This document shows positions 48,484 to 59,737 of a stretch of 64,000 nucleotides of DNA, piece after piece (positions within the stretch are counted from its first letter, which is position 1; every line of letters starts with the position of its first letter). Location: contig NC_079887.1 of NCBI RefSeq assembly GCF_029227915.1, positions 21,697,650 through 21,761,649 of the forward strand, read 5' to 3'. Under the pieces are notes generated by a model that searched no databases, was not told where the DNA came from, and saw nothing but the letters and a program-made list of their open reading frames with translations. The position numbers were made by a program, and so were the translations under genes. Origin of the DNA: Hydractinia symbiolongicarpus (Eukaryota; Cnidaria; Hydrozoa; Anthoathecata; Hydractiniidae).

Positions 48484-49571
48484 TCAGACTGCCGTGTCGT
48501 TCAAACCACGTGTTGGATCAGCCAATAGCTTGGCACATGGAAGCTTGCAATCTGCAATAGGGTTATCGATCTCAAAATCTTTCATTCCGAAATTTGACAC
48601 AGCGTTGTAATAAATCTCAACTCCATTCAGACAATGTTTTAGAGATCCGGTCTTCAACGCCAGCCATTTTGCCATTCCTGCTCCAACTAAGAAAGTTCCT
48701 TTGACCATTTTTAAAAAATTTTTAAATTTTTCCCAAGAATACCCTGGCGTTACACTTTTACTGTGTTCTTTTAGGTAACAAAGGAACTTCATATGGTCTT
48801 TAAGTCCGCTATCACAATCAGCCCTCTTCCAGCCATATAAGCTTCCCTAAATGTTAAAAAATGTCTTGTTTATTCGCACAACCTTTATCATTGGAAAATA
48901 TCACTTAAAATTAGGCATAATTGAATTATAATTGCGGCCTGAAGTTTAAAAAAATATTTTAAAGTTAATCCTGAAGTGCGATATTGTTTTCTTTTAAATG
49001 TTATATAAGCAGATGTTATATAAGTAACACAATAGTAACGACCAACATTAATTTGAAATACTTTTCATGGTAATGAACAACACAATCCAAAATGTTTGAA
49101 ATTTTTAATGTTGAAAAAACAACATTTTTGTATTCTACGCAAACTGCAGAAAAAACAGGTCAGCCAACATTAATAGACATATTTTAAGAGTATATTTTGA
49201 GGCTGAAATAAATGTTTTCATAGGGGAACAAAAGCTGCTAGTTACAGAAAAAATGTTCCAGTGAGAATATAGCTAACCAAAACACGGTCACACTGAGGCT
49301 TCAAAAAACAAACGCAATTGTAATCGCAGAAGAAGGGTTCTATAGAGAATATAATTGACCAATACATGGTCACACTTACACAGGAGTAACAAATATCGTG
49401 TCTCTCACAAGCAGGATCAAAAAACTCCTTATACGGAAATGATATTCCCCAAGGAATGCTACATCCATTAATCAACTTTTTGTCTGTTAAGCATTTCTGT
49501 CCTTCCGACTTTCCATTCGATGATACAACCAAAATAGAAAATACTATAAACCAAAATAACATAAGGGACAT
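48484..49571 (-). CDS. Secreted phospholipase A2, conodipine-like
   Basis: Two exons on the minus strand, 49380-49571 and 48484-48846, are joined in phase 0 with GT-AG borders, giving 184 residues. Residues 1-20 form a signal peptide (MSLMLFWFIVFSILVVSSNG). The active-site region CERHDICYSC (catalytic pair H58-D59, with C55, C61 and C64) is completed across the splice by GSLYGWKRADCD. This is the HDxCYxCG..R..CD pattern of conodipine/group IX-type secreted PLA2, which hydrolyse the sn-2 ester of phospholipids with Ca2+. An upstream NGCSIPWG resembles the family's calcium-loop region. The C-terminal part is helical with paired cysteines (ADCKLPC). In animals such enzymes serve in digestion, defence or venom; which applies here cannot be told. 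The gene looks intact. Confidence 0.9.
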
Positions 49572-50735
49572 GTTAAAACCGATTGATAGACTTAGGTTGT
49601 AGCTAATAACGCACGAGTTAAATTCTACTTTTTTTTATTGACATATTTACATTACACAGCTGCAACTATGCATACTATAGAACCCTCTACATTGCAGTTT
49701 TTCTTTTTTAAGGCGTGGCATCCCTTCCACCCGCATTCCACTTCAACCCCTTTCCCCTTCCCACTTCCGCCCTCCCCCTCACATTGAGCTGAACTAGGAA
49801 AGTATTTTTTAATCGTTAACCCATGAGTAAGATTGAGTTAACTTCTTTCACCTTTCGCAGAGTAACAATTGCGTTAACTCATTTTTTACACCCTCCTTCG
49901 TAATAAAAAATGCATAAATTGCTAAATTAAAATGCTCTCTAAACTCGAAAAAACAGTATGTGTAATTCTAATAAAAAGAATTTTTTTACATGAGGTTATT
50001 TATTACAGAATATAATAAATAAATAAATTAAAAAACAAAAACGATTTCACTTAGTTATAGAAGTGACAACCTTGTACCCAGGCCATTTTTTGGTTGACAG
50101 AGGGACATGAATCTTCAGTCGCTTTTTCCAATATGAAGATTGGGAACGAGATAGGCAACTTTTCTTATTTTAACAATAATTAGAGCAGTTTCCAAACGTG
50201 AGCTGCGTGGCCTTTATTTTTAGTAGATCTTCATCTTAAACAGACAAAAAAAAATTTTTGGTAAAGAGTCAATTCTGGACGGCTGACCTATTGGAACAAA
50301 GTGCTAGTTCTCTGGCTCAGTGTTGTTACGTTTACGAAGATGAGCGTGGTAAGGCGCCTGCGGAACATTTACGCCCTAGCTTCACAGGCTGAAACTGTTA
50401 ATAAATATATTTAAAAACAAATTGTCTCATTTTTTCCTAACCGATGAGTCACCGTGACAACAGGTGTCATGTCGTACCGGTTATCTTGGATTTTCTGAAG
50501 CTAACTGGAAATGATGTCAAATGTAAAGTCATAAAGCGGCATGTTTGAGAAGTTATTAGCTTTTCAAGCCACCCGCCTCCCCATTGTGAAAAATCTAATA
50601 AAACAAGCTTCTTTCGGACAAACAGATAGCCGAGTTAAATTTTTTGAATAGGACGTCGAATTGTCAGATTTCGGAATGAAAAAGTATAAATTATTTTGAT
50701 GCCACGTGCACAAAAACTTTAATAAATAAAAAAAT
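49572..50735. other. Gene-free stretch with C-rich tract
   Basis: A pyrimidine/C-rich tract lies at 49725-49785. No supportable gene. Confidence 0.4.
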
Positions 50736-51938
50736 AAGCTTATGATTTTTCTGCTAAAAGGTATGAAAACCTAAAATATGAAGATTTTCCTTTATATTTT
50801 CTTATGATAGTTTATTTTATCTGTACGTAACAAAATGAACGATGAAGTCACACTACTTTCAAAGTAAGAAAGTAACTTGTAGTCATGTTTTGCTAGATGA
50901 GTGGCTAACTTGGTAATTATTTTTGTTTTCTTTTAGAGACTTTAAATGTTAATAAAGATCTGCACTGTTTCTAGGCATAAATTTGAAAAAACACATAAAA
51001 GAGGTCACATAGTCAAGACTGGAACACTGGTATTGATCTCTATTTTTTGTAAATGGAACAAATAAAAATATTTAAAAAACGAACAAAAATTATTTTATTG
51101 CTTTCTAGAAAAAAGTAATTGCATTGCAGTAATTTTCAAACGCCTTTACTTTTTATCCTTTTTATCCACTTAACGCCCCCTCCTCACCTCCCCACCTAAT
51201 CAACGTGCCTTCTGCTGGAATAAACAGACGAAACAAAAAACCTTCCAAATGTCCAAAATGTCGGTACTGACCATTTTTTAAAGTAAGTGACAATGCCAAT
51301 ATTATTGATGATAATGCAGATATTACAAAAAAAAGTAAAAAGGATTTGCCTTAAAAAGAAATTGTAAAAGTTTATTGAAGACACCTTCACAAAGACACCG
51401 TCCCCTCTATAACTCGAAATATTTATTACACGACTGGGACTTCATTCACAGCATTGTGGTAAATTTTTAACAGTTTTGTATCAGTAAGCAAATCGAGAGC
51501 GCCAGCTACAGTCATTTTGAAACGATATTATTTAAGTCCTTCAGTTGGCAGAAGATGCAAAAGCAAGTTTTTACCATAGTATTTGTTGTGTTTTTAATTT
51601 CTAATGACTTGTTGTATTAAAATGTGCCCTTTATAAGTTTGCCGTTTTTTACATTTGCAAAGCTTCTCCTTTTTCTGTTACAGCTTCAAGACATTTTTTA
51701 CGTTTGAAGTTGTACTTACATATATTGGAAAAGATAGTTACCTTTTGATCTGAGAATCGCCATATTCCCAGCAAAAGAGCATCAAAAATATTTGCATTTT
51801 GCATGGACAATTCCTGACAGTTTAGACTCGCATCAGGGTGTTATGCGTTTCAAAAATAATAAGACTTTAGTTAGTCAAAGATTATTTTTATTTCTCTGAA
51901 ATGTGACTTTATATTGAATACATGTTAATTATTTCATA
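50736..51938. repeat. 1203-bp tandem duplication, copy 1
   Basis: Every base I compared with 51939-53141 is identical, at a constant offset of 1203. The edges share only AA, so the junction shows no longer homology. Such identity means a very recent duplication, active conversion, or an assembly artefact. Confidence 0.95.
51426..51813 (-). CDS. Candidate exon pair in duplication copy 1
   Basis: On the minus strand 51720-51813 (acceptor AACTGTCAG, donor GTAAGTAC) encodes ELSMQNANIFDALLLGIWRF.. in phase 0 and ends in phase 1. 51426-51505 (acceptor ATGACTGTAG) starts in the matching phase, encodes SGALDLLTDTKLLKIYHNAV.. and ends at TAA. The phases agree and the peptide is amphipathic helical, loosely similar to the C-terminal helix of the neighbouring PLA2 (..YYNAV). 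No first exon lies between the copies; the phase-0 signal-peptide exon at 54943-54993 would fit in phase. Confidence 0.4.
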
Positions 51939-53141
51939 AAGCTTATGATTTTTCTGCTAAAAGGTATGAAAACCTAAAATATGAAGATTTTCCTTTATAT
52001 TTTCTTATGATAGTTTATTTTATCTGTACGTAACAAAATGAACGATGAAGTCACACTACTTTCAAAGTAAGAAAGTAACTTGTAGTCATGTTTTGCTAGA
52101 TGAGTGGCTAACTTGGTAATTATTTTTGTTTTCTTTTAGAGACTTTAAATGTTAATAAAGATCTGCACTGTTTCTAGGCATAAATTTGAAAAAACACATA
52201 AAAGAGGTCACATAGTCAAGACTGGAACACTGGTATTGATCTCTATTTTTTGTAAATGGAACAAATAAAAATATTTAAAAAACGAACAAAAATTATTTTA
52301 TTGCTTTCTAGAAAAAAGTAATTGCATTGCAGTAATTTTCAAACGCCTTTACTTTTTATCCTTTTTATCCACTTAACGCCCCCTCCTCACCTCCCCACCT
52401 AATCAACGTGCCTTCTGCTGGAATAAACAGACGAAACAAAAAACCTTCCAAATGTCCAAAATGTCGGTACTGACCATTTTTTAAAGTAAGTGACAATGCC
52501 AATATTATTGATGATAATGCAGATATTACAAAAAAAAGTAAAAAGGATTTGCCTTAAAAAGAAATTGTAAAAGTTTATTGAAGACACCTTCACAAAGACA
52601 CCGTCCCCTCTATAACTCGAAATATTTATTACACGACTGGGACTTCATTCACAGCATTGTGGTAAATTTTTAACAGTTTTGTATCAGTAAGCAAATCGAG
52701 AGCGCCAGCTACAGTCATTTTGAAACGATATTATTTAAGTCCTTCAGTTGGCAGAAGATGCAAAAGCAAGTTTTTACCATAGTATTTGTTGTGTTTTTAA
52801 TTTCTAATGACTTGTTGTATTAAAATGTGCCCTTTATAAGTTTGCCGTTTTTTACATTTGCAAAGCTTCTCCTTTTTCTGTTACAGCTTCAAGACATTTT
52901 TTACGTTTGAAGTTGTACTTACATATATTGGAAAAGATAGTTACCTTTTGATCTGAGAATCGCCATATTCCCAGCAAAAGAGCATCAAAAATATTTGCAT
53001 TTTGCATGGACAATTCCTGACAGTTTAGACTCGCATCAGGGTGTTATGCGTTTCAAAAATAATAAGACTTTAGTTAGTCAAAGATTATTTTTATTTCTCT
53101 GAAATGTGACTTTATATTGAATACATGTTAATTATTTCATA
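51939..53141. repeat. 1203-bp tandem duplication, copy 2
   Basis: Second perfect unit, directly adjoining copy 1. Its right end lies about 60 bp from the stop codon of the minus-strand gene 53204-54993, so the duplication is immediately 3' of that gene. Confidence 0.95.
52629..53016 (-). CDS. Candidate exon pair in duplication copy 2
   Basis: Identical to the pair in copy 1, shifted by 1203: exons 52923-53016 and 52629-52708. It lies directly downstream of the minus-strand secreted-protein gene, so it could serve as an alternative 3' end of that gene or be a decayed paralogue. Confidence 0.4.
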
Positions 53142-53203
53142 ATACACAATATTTATTTTAGTATCAATGTAAAAATTTTGCATCGCTTCGGACTTGCTGT
53201 TCT

Positions 53204-54993
53204 TCATGTTGTTTTTACTTTTTTAAGCAAATCACGAGCGTACTGGAGTACTCTTTGTAAGTATATTCCCAAATCTCTGATGATTACAAAACCCACCACG
53301 TCATGTTCACATTGATTTGGTGGTGATTTTTCGCAAACAATTTTCTCCACCCCATTCTCCTTCACAAATTTAAAAAATGCCGACTTCTCTTTTTTCATTT
53401 TACGTGGTGAATAGGCACGGATCACTGGTTGTTTAGGTGTCGGAATTGAGAAAGCGGTAGTGACACTTACAAACCTTGTGGAAAGATCTATTAATTTCTG
53501 GTTGATGTGCTTAATCCTTCCTAGCAGACTGCTGTTCGGGTTTACATTCCCCTCTTGAATACGTAAATCTCTGATGGCATTCTTCAGTGACGATGCTGCC
53601 ACAGCATAATAACTGATAGCCAGCAGCTTCTTATTGTTTCCAGGTTTTGAGAAAAATTCTTCATTCGGTTTAGTGGCTTCTGGAGAAAACATGACATCGT
53701 ATGATTTCTTGCCAAATCTTTCCTCAGCAAATTTATTCTTGCAGGTGGAAACAATAGCAAACAGGTAATTTGAGTCCCTGATAAGAGCTTCCAATGCTTC
53801 TGTCTTTGTCTTTGTCAAGGATCGCTTGTTAAATTTAACCTCCGTACTTGAAAACTAAAATAAGAAAAAGTTAAAGATTACATTAAGCCATGTATTTACA
53901 TTTAAACTTTCCTGGGACAAACAAAAACATTAACAACATTAAAAACTTCTCTACGTCATGTTGCATACTTCGAGCATAAAACTGAAAAACTTGTCCTGAT
54001 ATTGTAAATTGATTTATAAATAAACTTTGGGAATAATGTTCTTTTGACGAACGATTTAAGAGATAGATAGGTTTGAAGGTTTAAAGGCACGTACACCTAA
54101 CTTTAGAAAATTGGTCACATCTTAGCTCCAGGTGGTGCACATGTAGGAGATGACTGCAGTTATTTCCACTTGTTTTCAAGTTATTTAACTACAAACTTAT
54201 AAGTAATTTTCTCCGAAGAAAAAATTTGATGTCTTGTTGTTATTGCTAGTCTTGTTTACTGTCGTCTGTAATGAACTAATAAAAAAAAGGCTTTTACAAG
54301 TGAAATCGTAGCACAATTTTTCGCACTATCTTGCATAGTTTAAGGCGAAAAATTTTGCAGGTAGAAACTTCCGCGTGGTCATTTTCGCGAAAATCTATAC
54401 CTTTGGAAATTATAAATCAGCAAAAAAGTTTTCACGCGAAGTTCTTTTAACACAAAAAAATAAAAATAAAATTAAATCTTATAGTTGTGACTCATTTCTT
54501 CTTTAATGATCAACTACAATAACATTTGGCATTCTTATTCTCCTTTGGTGCCACGAACATTTGTTTTATATCCTAATTACTTGAAACAGTAATGGAGGCA
54601 GACTTTTGATTACTGATAATAAGAGAAAAGGAAAAAAAAAAGAATTTTTCTTTTTGCCATTTTCGAAAGATTGTTCTTTGCATATAAAGTGATTTTTAAT
54701 TTACGCGAAGTAAGTTTCAAAATTAGACTTCGCAAAAGTTTTTGTCGCAAAAAGTAATAAAGATAACGAATTATACTACACTACTAGAATTTCTATAAAG
54801 TTATTTCTACAACGTAATGCATACTTTTAGACTTCACCTAATAAATCTTTTTAAAGATTATTTTACAACACTTCTTATGATTGCCAATACCTACGAAAAG
54901 AGGAAGGACGATGAAGACAGACCGGTAGTCAAATTTTCTTACCTGTGGCATAAAGAAAAGAAGCAGACATATCATCAGTTTTACTTCAATCAT
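53204..54993 (-). CDS. Secreted 233-residue protein, unknown family
   Basis: Two exons on the minus strand. 54943-54993 encodes MIEVKLMICLLLFFMPQ, a signal peptide ending exactly at a GTAAG donor. 53204-53854 (acceptor CTTATTTTAG) encodes 216 residues. The junction is phase 0. The mature part is lysine-rich and mostly helical (TKTKTEALEALIRDSNYLFA, SSLKNAIRDLRI, DLGIYLQRVLQYARDLLKK), with only three cysteines and no membrane segment. I do not recognise the family. Exon 2 lacks its own ATG near the acceptor, which supports use of the separate signal exon. The stop lies just before the 1203-bp duplication. Confidence 0.7.
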
Positions 54994-55083
54994 CTTGCAC
55001 AGCAATGTAGCTCTAGCAAACCACTGATTATAATGAAGATTTCAATACTGTTATATGTGGCCTATCCTCCACCACATGTTTGA

Positions 55084-55870
55084 CTATTGCGCATTTCTTT
55101 TTGGCTTACAACAATTACCATTGAACCAAAATTATATGGAACAGTAGTTATAAAGAAAATAATGTTGGACACTTGAATTTACAATTCAAGCACTTGGTTA
55201 AACACGAGCTCTAAGTAATTCAAGCATACAAACACCTGTTACCGGGAAACTCTAAACTTTATCTCACATCAGTTCCGGTTATTAAGCATTAAGATAGCGG
55301 AAATTATATGAAACAGTAGTTATGAAAGCTCTAAAGGTTATCTCACATCAGCTCTGCTTATTCAGCATGAAACTTGTTCCGCAAATAACAACAGTAAATA
55401 CATAATCACATAAAAACGAGCGAGTTTAAAGACAGCACCCTATGCAAACGTCCCTTTGAAATGATATAGAACAGTAGCTATCACTCCACCTGAGTTTTTA
55501 ATTCATGCACTTTGTTAAGTAAAGGGTAGTTGTTCATTTTTCATTATATTAAGTTTGACTATTACTCATTTCTTTTGACTTACAACAATAACGATTAAGC
55601 TGAAGGTATATGGAACAATAGTTATGAAGAATAAAATATTGGACACTTGAATTTGCTATTTGTGGACTTGGTTAAACGGGAACTTAAGGTAATTCAAGCA
55701 AACAAACACCTGTTACCAGGAAACTGTAAACTTTGTCTCACATCAGCTCTGGTTATTAAGCATGAAGCTTGTTCCGCACATACATACAGTAAATAACACA
55801 TTTGCATAACAACGAGCGAGTTTTAAGACAACACCATTGTAAGTGTACCTCTAAATTGAAAACAAGTGAT
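55084..55870. repeat. Diverged ~470-bp tandem repeat
   Basis: 55079-55290 and 55552-55770 are collinear (GTTTGACTATT.CTCATTTCTTTT, GGAACA.TAGTTAT, TTGGACACTTGAATTT, ACAAACACCTGTTACC.GG). A partial third unit occupies 55300-55500 (ATGAAACTTGTTCCGCA, AACGAGCGAGTTTAAAGACA). Non-coding. Confidence 0.75.
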
Positions 55871-55902
55871 ATAGAACCAGCGTTTTTAAATGCATCTGTT
55901 TG

Positions 55903-55986
55903 GCATTCCACAGTCACATTAATACAGTTATCTTAAGATAACATGTGATATCGTAGGATAACTCTATTAATGTAATTTTGGAATGC
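55903..55986. mobile_element. Small foldback element
   Basis: GCATTCCACAGTCACATTAA at the left is mirrored by TTAATGTAATTTTGGAATGC at the right, enclosing TTATCTTAAGATAA. It is an 84-bp imperfect palindrome, as expected of a tiny MITE. Confidence 0.6.
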
Positions 55987-56896
55987 GTGAATATTCACAT
56001 TAATGTCCTGGTTGTAAGATAACTTGAGTTAACTCAAGATAATAACTTACCAGAAAAATATTGTAATATTTCCTAATCATTGCAACATTACCGACTTTTT
56101 TATTTTTTTATAGTGGCGCTATCTTAAGTTAACTAAATGCTACATAAGACTGCGAGAGAGCTGGATTAGCAATAAAATATAGTGAGATTGTTGTCAACTT
56201 TTTACCGTATAAAGACAACAGCGCGAAAGTGCTATAATAATTGCGTTCACATGTAAATTCCATGCCAAATGTTCGCTAAAATGCACTCCAAATATTTTAA
56301 ATGCAGTAACACGACCAATAGATTCATTGTCATTTACCAAGGTGACATTATAATCAAACAAATTATGCTTTCGTTTTTTCTTTTTGTTTTACTGACATTA
56401 AGACGTAAATTGAAGCGTTAGGACGAATCATAAATACGTTCCATTTCGTGTTGCATTGATAATATGTCATCTTTTATTTTGTCTACTTTAACATGCCGTT
56501 GTAGTGTTGTATCGTCGGCATATTGAAGATAAGTACTTGGTCCATTGTTGCTTAGCAAAGTACATAAAGATTAAAAAGAACAGGACCGAGTATGCTACCT
56601 TGAAGGAGTGGTTCACTTAAAATTCATTAAATTTTTCTTCTTTAAATTTTGTTTTAAATGCTTAATATATTTATAAAAGTATATTTATTTTTCTTTTTAA
56701 CGAAAGTTTATGCAATTAAGGCCTAATATGCATAAGTATTTTTACAGTGGTTTTAAACTAATTAAATATTCTGACATCATTGGGGCATATGTTGAAAAAA
56801 ACAGCATGTGAGGAGATAGTGTCAAAAGGTTTAAGAAAGTGAAAGTTTAAACGAAATTAAAAACAACATTAAAAAGACAGCAATTTTCTAATTAAA

Positions 56897-59065
56897 ATGG
56901 GCTGGTGTGTTGTTGTTGGTTGTAGTAATAATACTTTTACAAAAAATAGAGAAAAAAATATCAGTTTTTTTCGTTTTCCGTCAAATATTACCTTGAAAAA
57001 GAAATGGTTAGCTAACATTAAAAGAGAAAACCCACCTAAAAAGGCGAAGATTTGTCATCAGCATTTTGAGAATTCATGTTTTACAAGAGATTTACAGGTC
57101 TGTATAACACATATTAAATTGTTCTAACTTTTGAAATAAAACTATAATAAGTAATTCTTTGTCTTATTTAGAACGAACTTCTTAACAAACCACTCAGACG
57201 TTTGCTCAAAGATGACGCTATTCCAACTTTATTTCCTCACAACTCAGGAAAACAACCACAAAAGCGAAGATCCAGCGTTCTAAGAGAGGAGACTGCAGTC
57301 AAACGAAAACTATGTGAAGATGCAAATCATTCACAATGAAGAAGTAGAACACTTGGAACTTGAGATGAATTCTAAAGGTACACAAGCTGACTTTACACCT
57401 GGATCAAATTGTGTATCTACTCAAACGGAAAAACAAAGTAACGCAAATAAAGTGAATGTTGCAGTTCAATGTGATTATAAGCCCATTCAAGTTGCAGCTA
57501 ATAATGACCTTGGTGAAATCACTTGTAGCAGTGATTCAGAAAGTAGTTACACCGAAACTGATTGTGAGTATCTAAATGAAAGTGAATATAGCAGTGATCA
57601 TGAATATAATATCAACACGCAAGTTCCCCAAAAAGCAGCTTTCATAGTATATTGGTCATCATTATTGGTATTCTTTCAAAGATGTTTAACTTGTTCAATG
57701 CCTGCTTTCGTGAAATGCTTCAGTACAAAGGGTTCTCAGCTAATGGTAAAATTGCTCTGTGTGAATAATCACAATAATACCTGGAGGTCTCAACCAATTA
57801 TCAATCGGTATTTACAGGCAAACTTAACGCAAGCAGCAGCGGTACTTTTTAGTGCAAATACGTTCAAACGAATAGCTAAATATTTCAACCTTGCAAGCAT
57901 TCAATGGATAACTAAAACTAGTTATTACACAATTCAAAGAAAATTCTTAGCAGGAGTAGTGCATGAAAATTATTTTAGAATGAACACAAAATTAATAAAT
58001 GAAATAAAATTAATGGGTCCATGTCATCTCAGTGGCGATGGAAGATGTGACAGCCCTGGCCACAATGCAAAATATCTTACTTATTCACTAATGAACCAGA
58101 AGACCAATGAAATTATTGCATTATCAATCACTCAGGTGTCTGAAGCAGGGAATTCTTACAGAATGAAAAAACTAGGGTGTACGAAAGCTCTTACCTACTT
58201 GAAGAGTCAAAACACTGTAATAGAACAGATAACAACAGATAGGCATAAACAAATACGAAAGTATATAAGAGAAGAACAACCTGATATTATCCATCAATTT
58301 GACATTTGGCACTTTTGCAAAAACATTAAAGCAAAACTTGTAGCTGCCAGCAAAAAATCTTCCTGCAACATTATCCAGAAATGGATAAAATCTATTTGTA
58401 ATCATCTATGGTGGGCGTGTGCTACTTGTAATGAAGACGAGGAGCTTTTGCGTGAAAAATGGATAAGTGTTTTATTTCATATCCAAAACAAGCACAAATG
58501 GACAGGCAGTAATAAGTTCACGAAATGTGAGCACCCTCCTTTGCCAAGAAAAAAAGCAAAAGCTAAAGAATGGATTAAAGCAAATTCCGACGCATTTCTT
58601 GCTTTGCAGTCAATAGTTTTAAATAAAACGCTATTAGCGGACTTAAAACATCTTACAAGATTTTCTCACACAGGTACATTGGAAGTGTACCATTCATTGT
58701 ACAATAAATGGGCACCAAAAAGTCAACATTTTTCACATCTTGGAATGATCACTAGAAGCCAGTTGGCAGTTTTAGATTTTAACAAAGGTAGCAACTTGGA
58801 ACAAGCAACTACAAGTGGAGGAGAAAAAAGATATAATGTTAATTTTTCCAAAATCACTGGAACATGGTCATCAAAACCAATTAAAGCTGATAAAAACAAT
58901 TCATATTTGCACAAAATGGTTGAACAGACCCTTGAATGCGCTTCAAACGGATTGACACTAGAGCTTCCAAAAGTGCCACAAAACCTGCCAAAGAACATTG
59001 CTAAAACTCCCAAGCCGAACAAAAAGGAGCTGATCACAAACCAGGTCTCTAGATTTCAGAAATAA
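56897..59065 (+). CDS. THAP-domain transposase, likely with one frameshift
   Basis: Exon 56897-57097 encodes a THAP zinc finger: MGWCVVVGCSNN, FFRFP, KKWLANIKR, KICHQHFE and CFTRDLQ give the C2CH ligands. A 74-bp GT-AG intron leads to 57172, whose frame runs to TGA near 57340. The large 57314-59065 frame is offset by +1 and overlaps it, so there is a one-base indel or a further small intron in 57281-57338. The main frame has acidic linkers, then SGDGRCDSPGH, ITTDRHKQIRKY, HQFDIWHFCK, NHLWWACATC and HTGTLEVYHSLYNKW. These are the conserved blocks of the transposase often found beside P2X7-like genes in cnidarian and fish elements, with probable catalytic D (DGR), D (TDRH or FDIWH) and E (LEVYH). 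It is nuclear and DNA-binding by family. Confidence 0.85.
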
Positions 59066-59141
59066 AACTATTTTTTTCTAGACATTTATATTTAATTCAC
59101 CATATTAAATATAAAGATGACACAAGTCTTAAATTTCCATG

Positions 59142-59737
59142 TTAGTCTTTCTTTCCTTTGGAGTAAGGAACATAATTATTATCAAGCTCTGGATATAAGT
59201 TTCGTAGTTCCCACAAGGCACAAGACGGAATAACACGTCGATTTCCTTTCCCCAAATGTTGGTACAGCCACCATGTAAACTGTTTGTATGCAGCATATCG
59301 CATTGACCTATTTTTTATGTTTTCTTCTAAATGGTCTCCTTTTGATTCGTGTAATCCAACAAGAACATTTTTTAAAACGTCTTAAATTGGTCTAATTGTG
59401 TTACACATAGTTGCTGCTCAATTTTGTCTTGCAAAGCCCCAACTTCTTGGCAACACAAACAATCAATATCTCTTTGCTCTACTTTACATTTTCCACAGGT
59501 GCACCACTCTGTATTTCCAGTTCTTGTCTTTTCTTCTGCTGAAACTTCATCATTAGTTAAATCTAAAAATTCTTCCTCGTCTGAAGCTGCCGACTCAGAG
59601 GAAGAGATATCTATTTCTGGTTCAAAAAGATATGGTTTCAACGACTTCATCATTCCTTCCATTTCTTCAACATCTTCATCTTCACTTTCTTGTTCAAAAA
59701 ATATTTCATCATTTGAAAAATTTTCTGAGTCAGACAA
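59142..59737 (-). CDS. P2X7 intracellular-domain-like protein, frameshifted, transposon cargo
   Basis: On the minus strand the frame 59737-59372 starts MSDSENFSNDEIFFEQESED (acidic, Ser-rich) and leads into EWCTCGKC and CLCCQEV, a cysteine-rich zinc-binding pattern. After one base shift near 59385 the frame continues through GLHESKGDHLEE, NRSMRYAAYKQFTWWLYQHL, RRVIPSCALWELRNLYPE and Y.PYSKGKKD to a stop at 59142-59144. This is the signature of the P2X purinoceptor 7 intracellular (ballast) domain, without any channel part. It is convergent with the transposase gene. The frameshift implies the copy is decayed or mis-sequenced. The role in the transposon is unknown. Confidence 0.8.

Noticed and set aside
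51196-51390. Minus-strand 64-codon frame, identical at 52399-52593
   Set aside because: The identity reflects the 1203-bp duplication; composition is AT-driven and it does not match the splice-consistent exons nearby.
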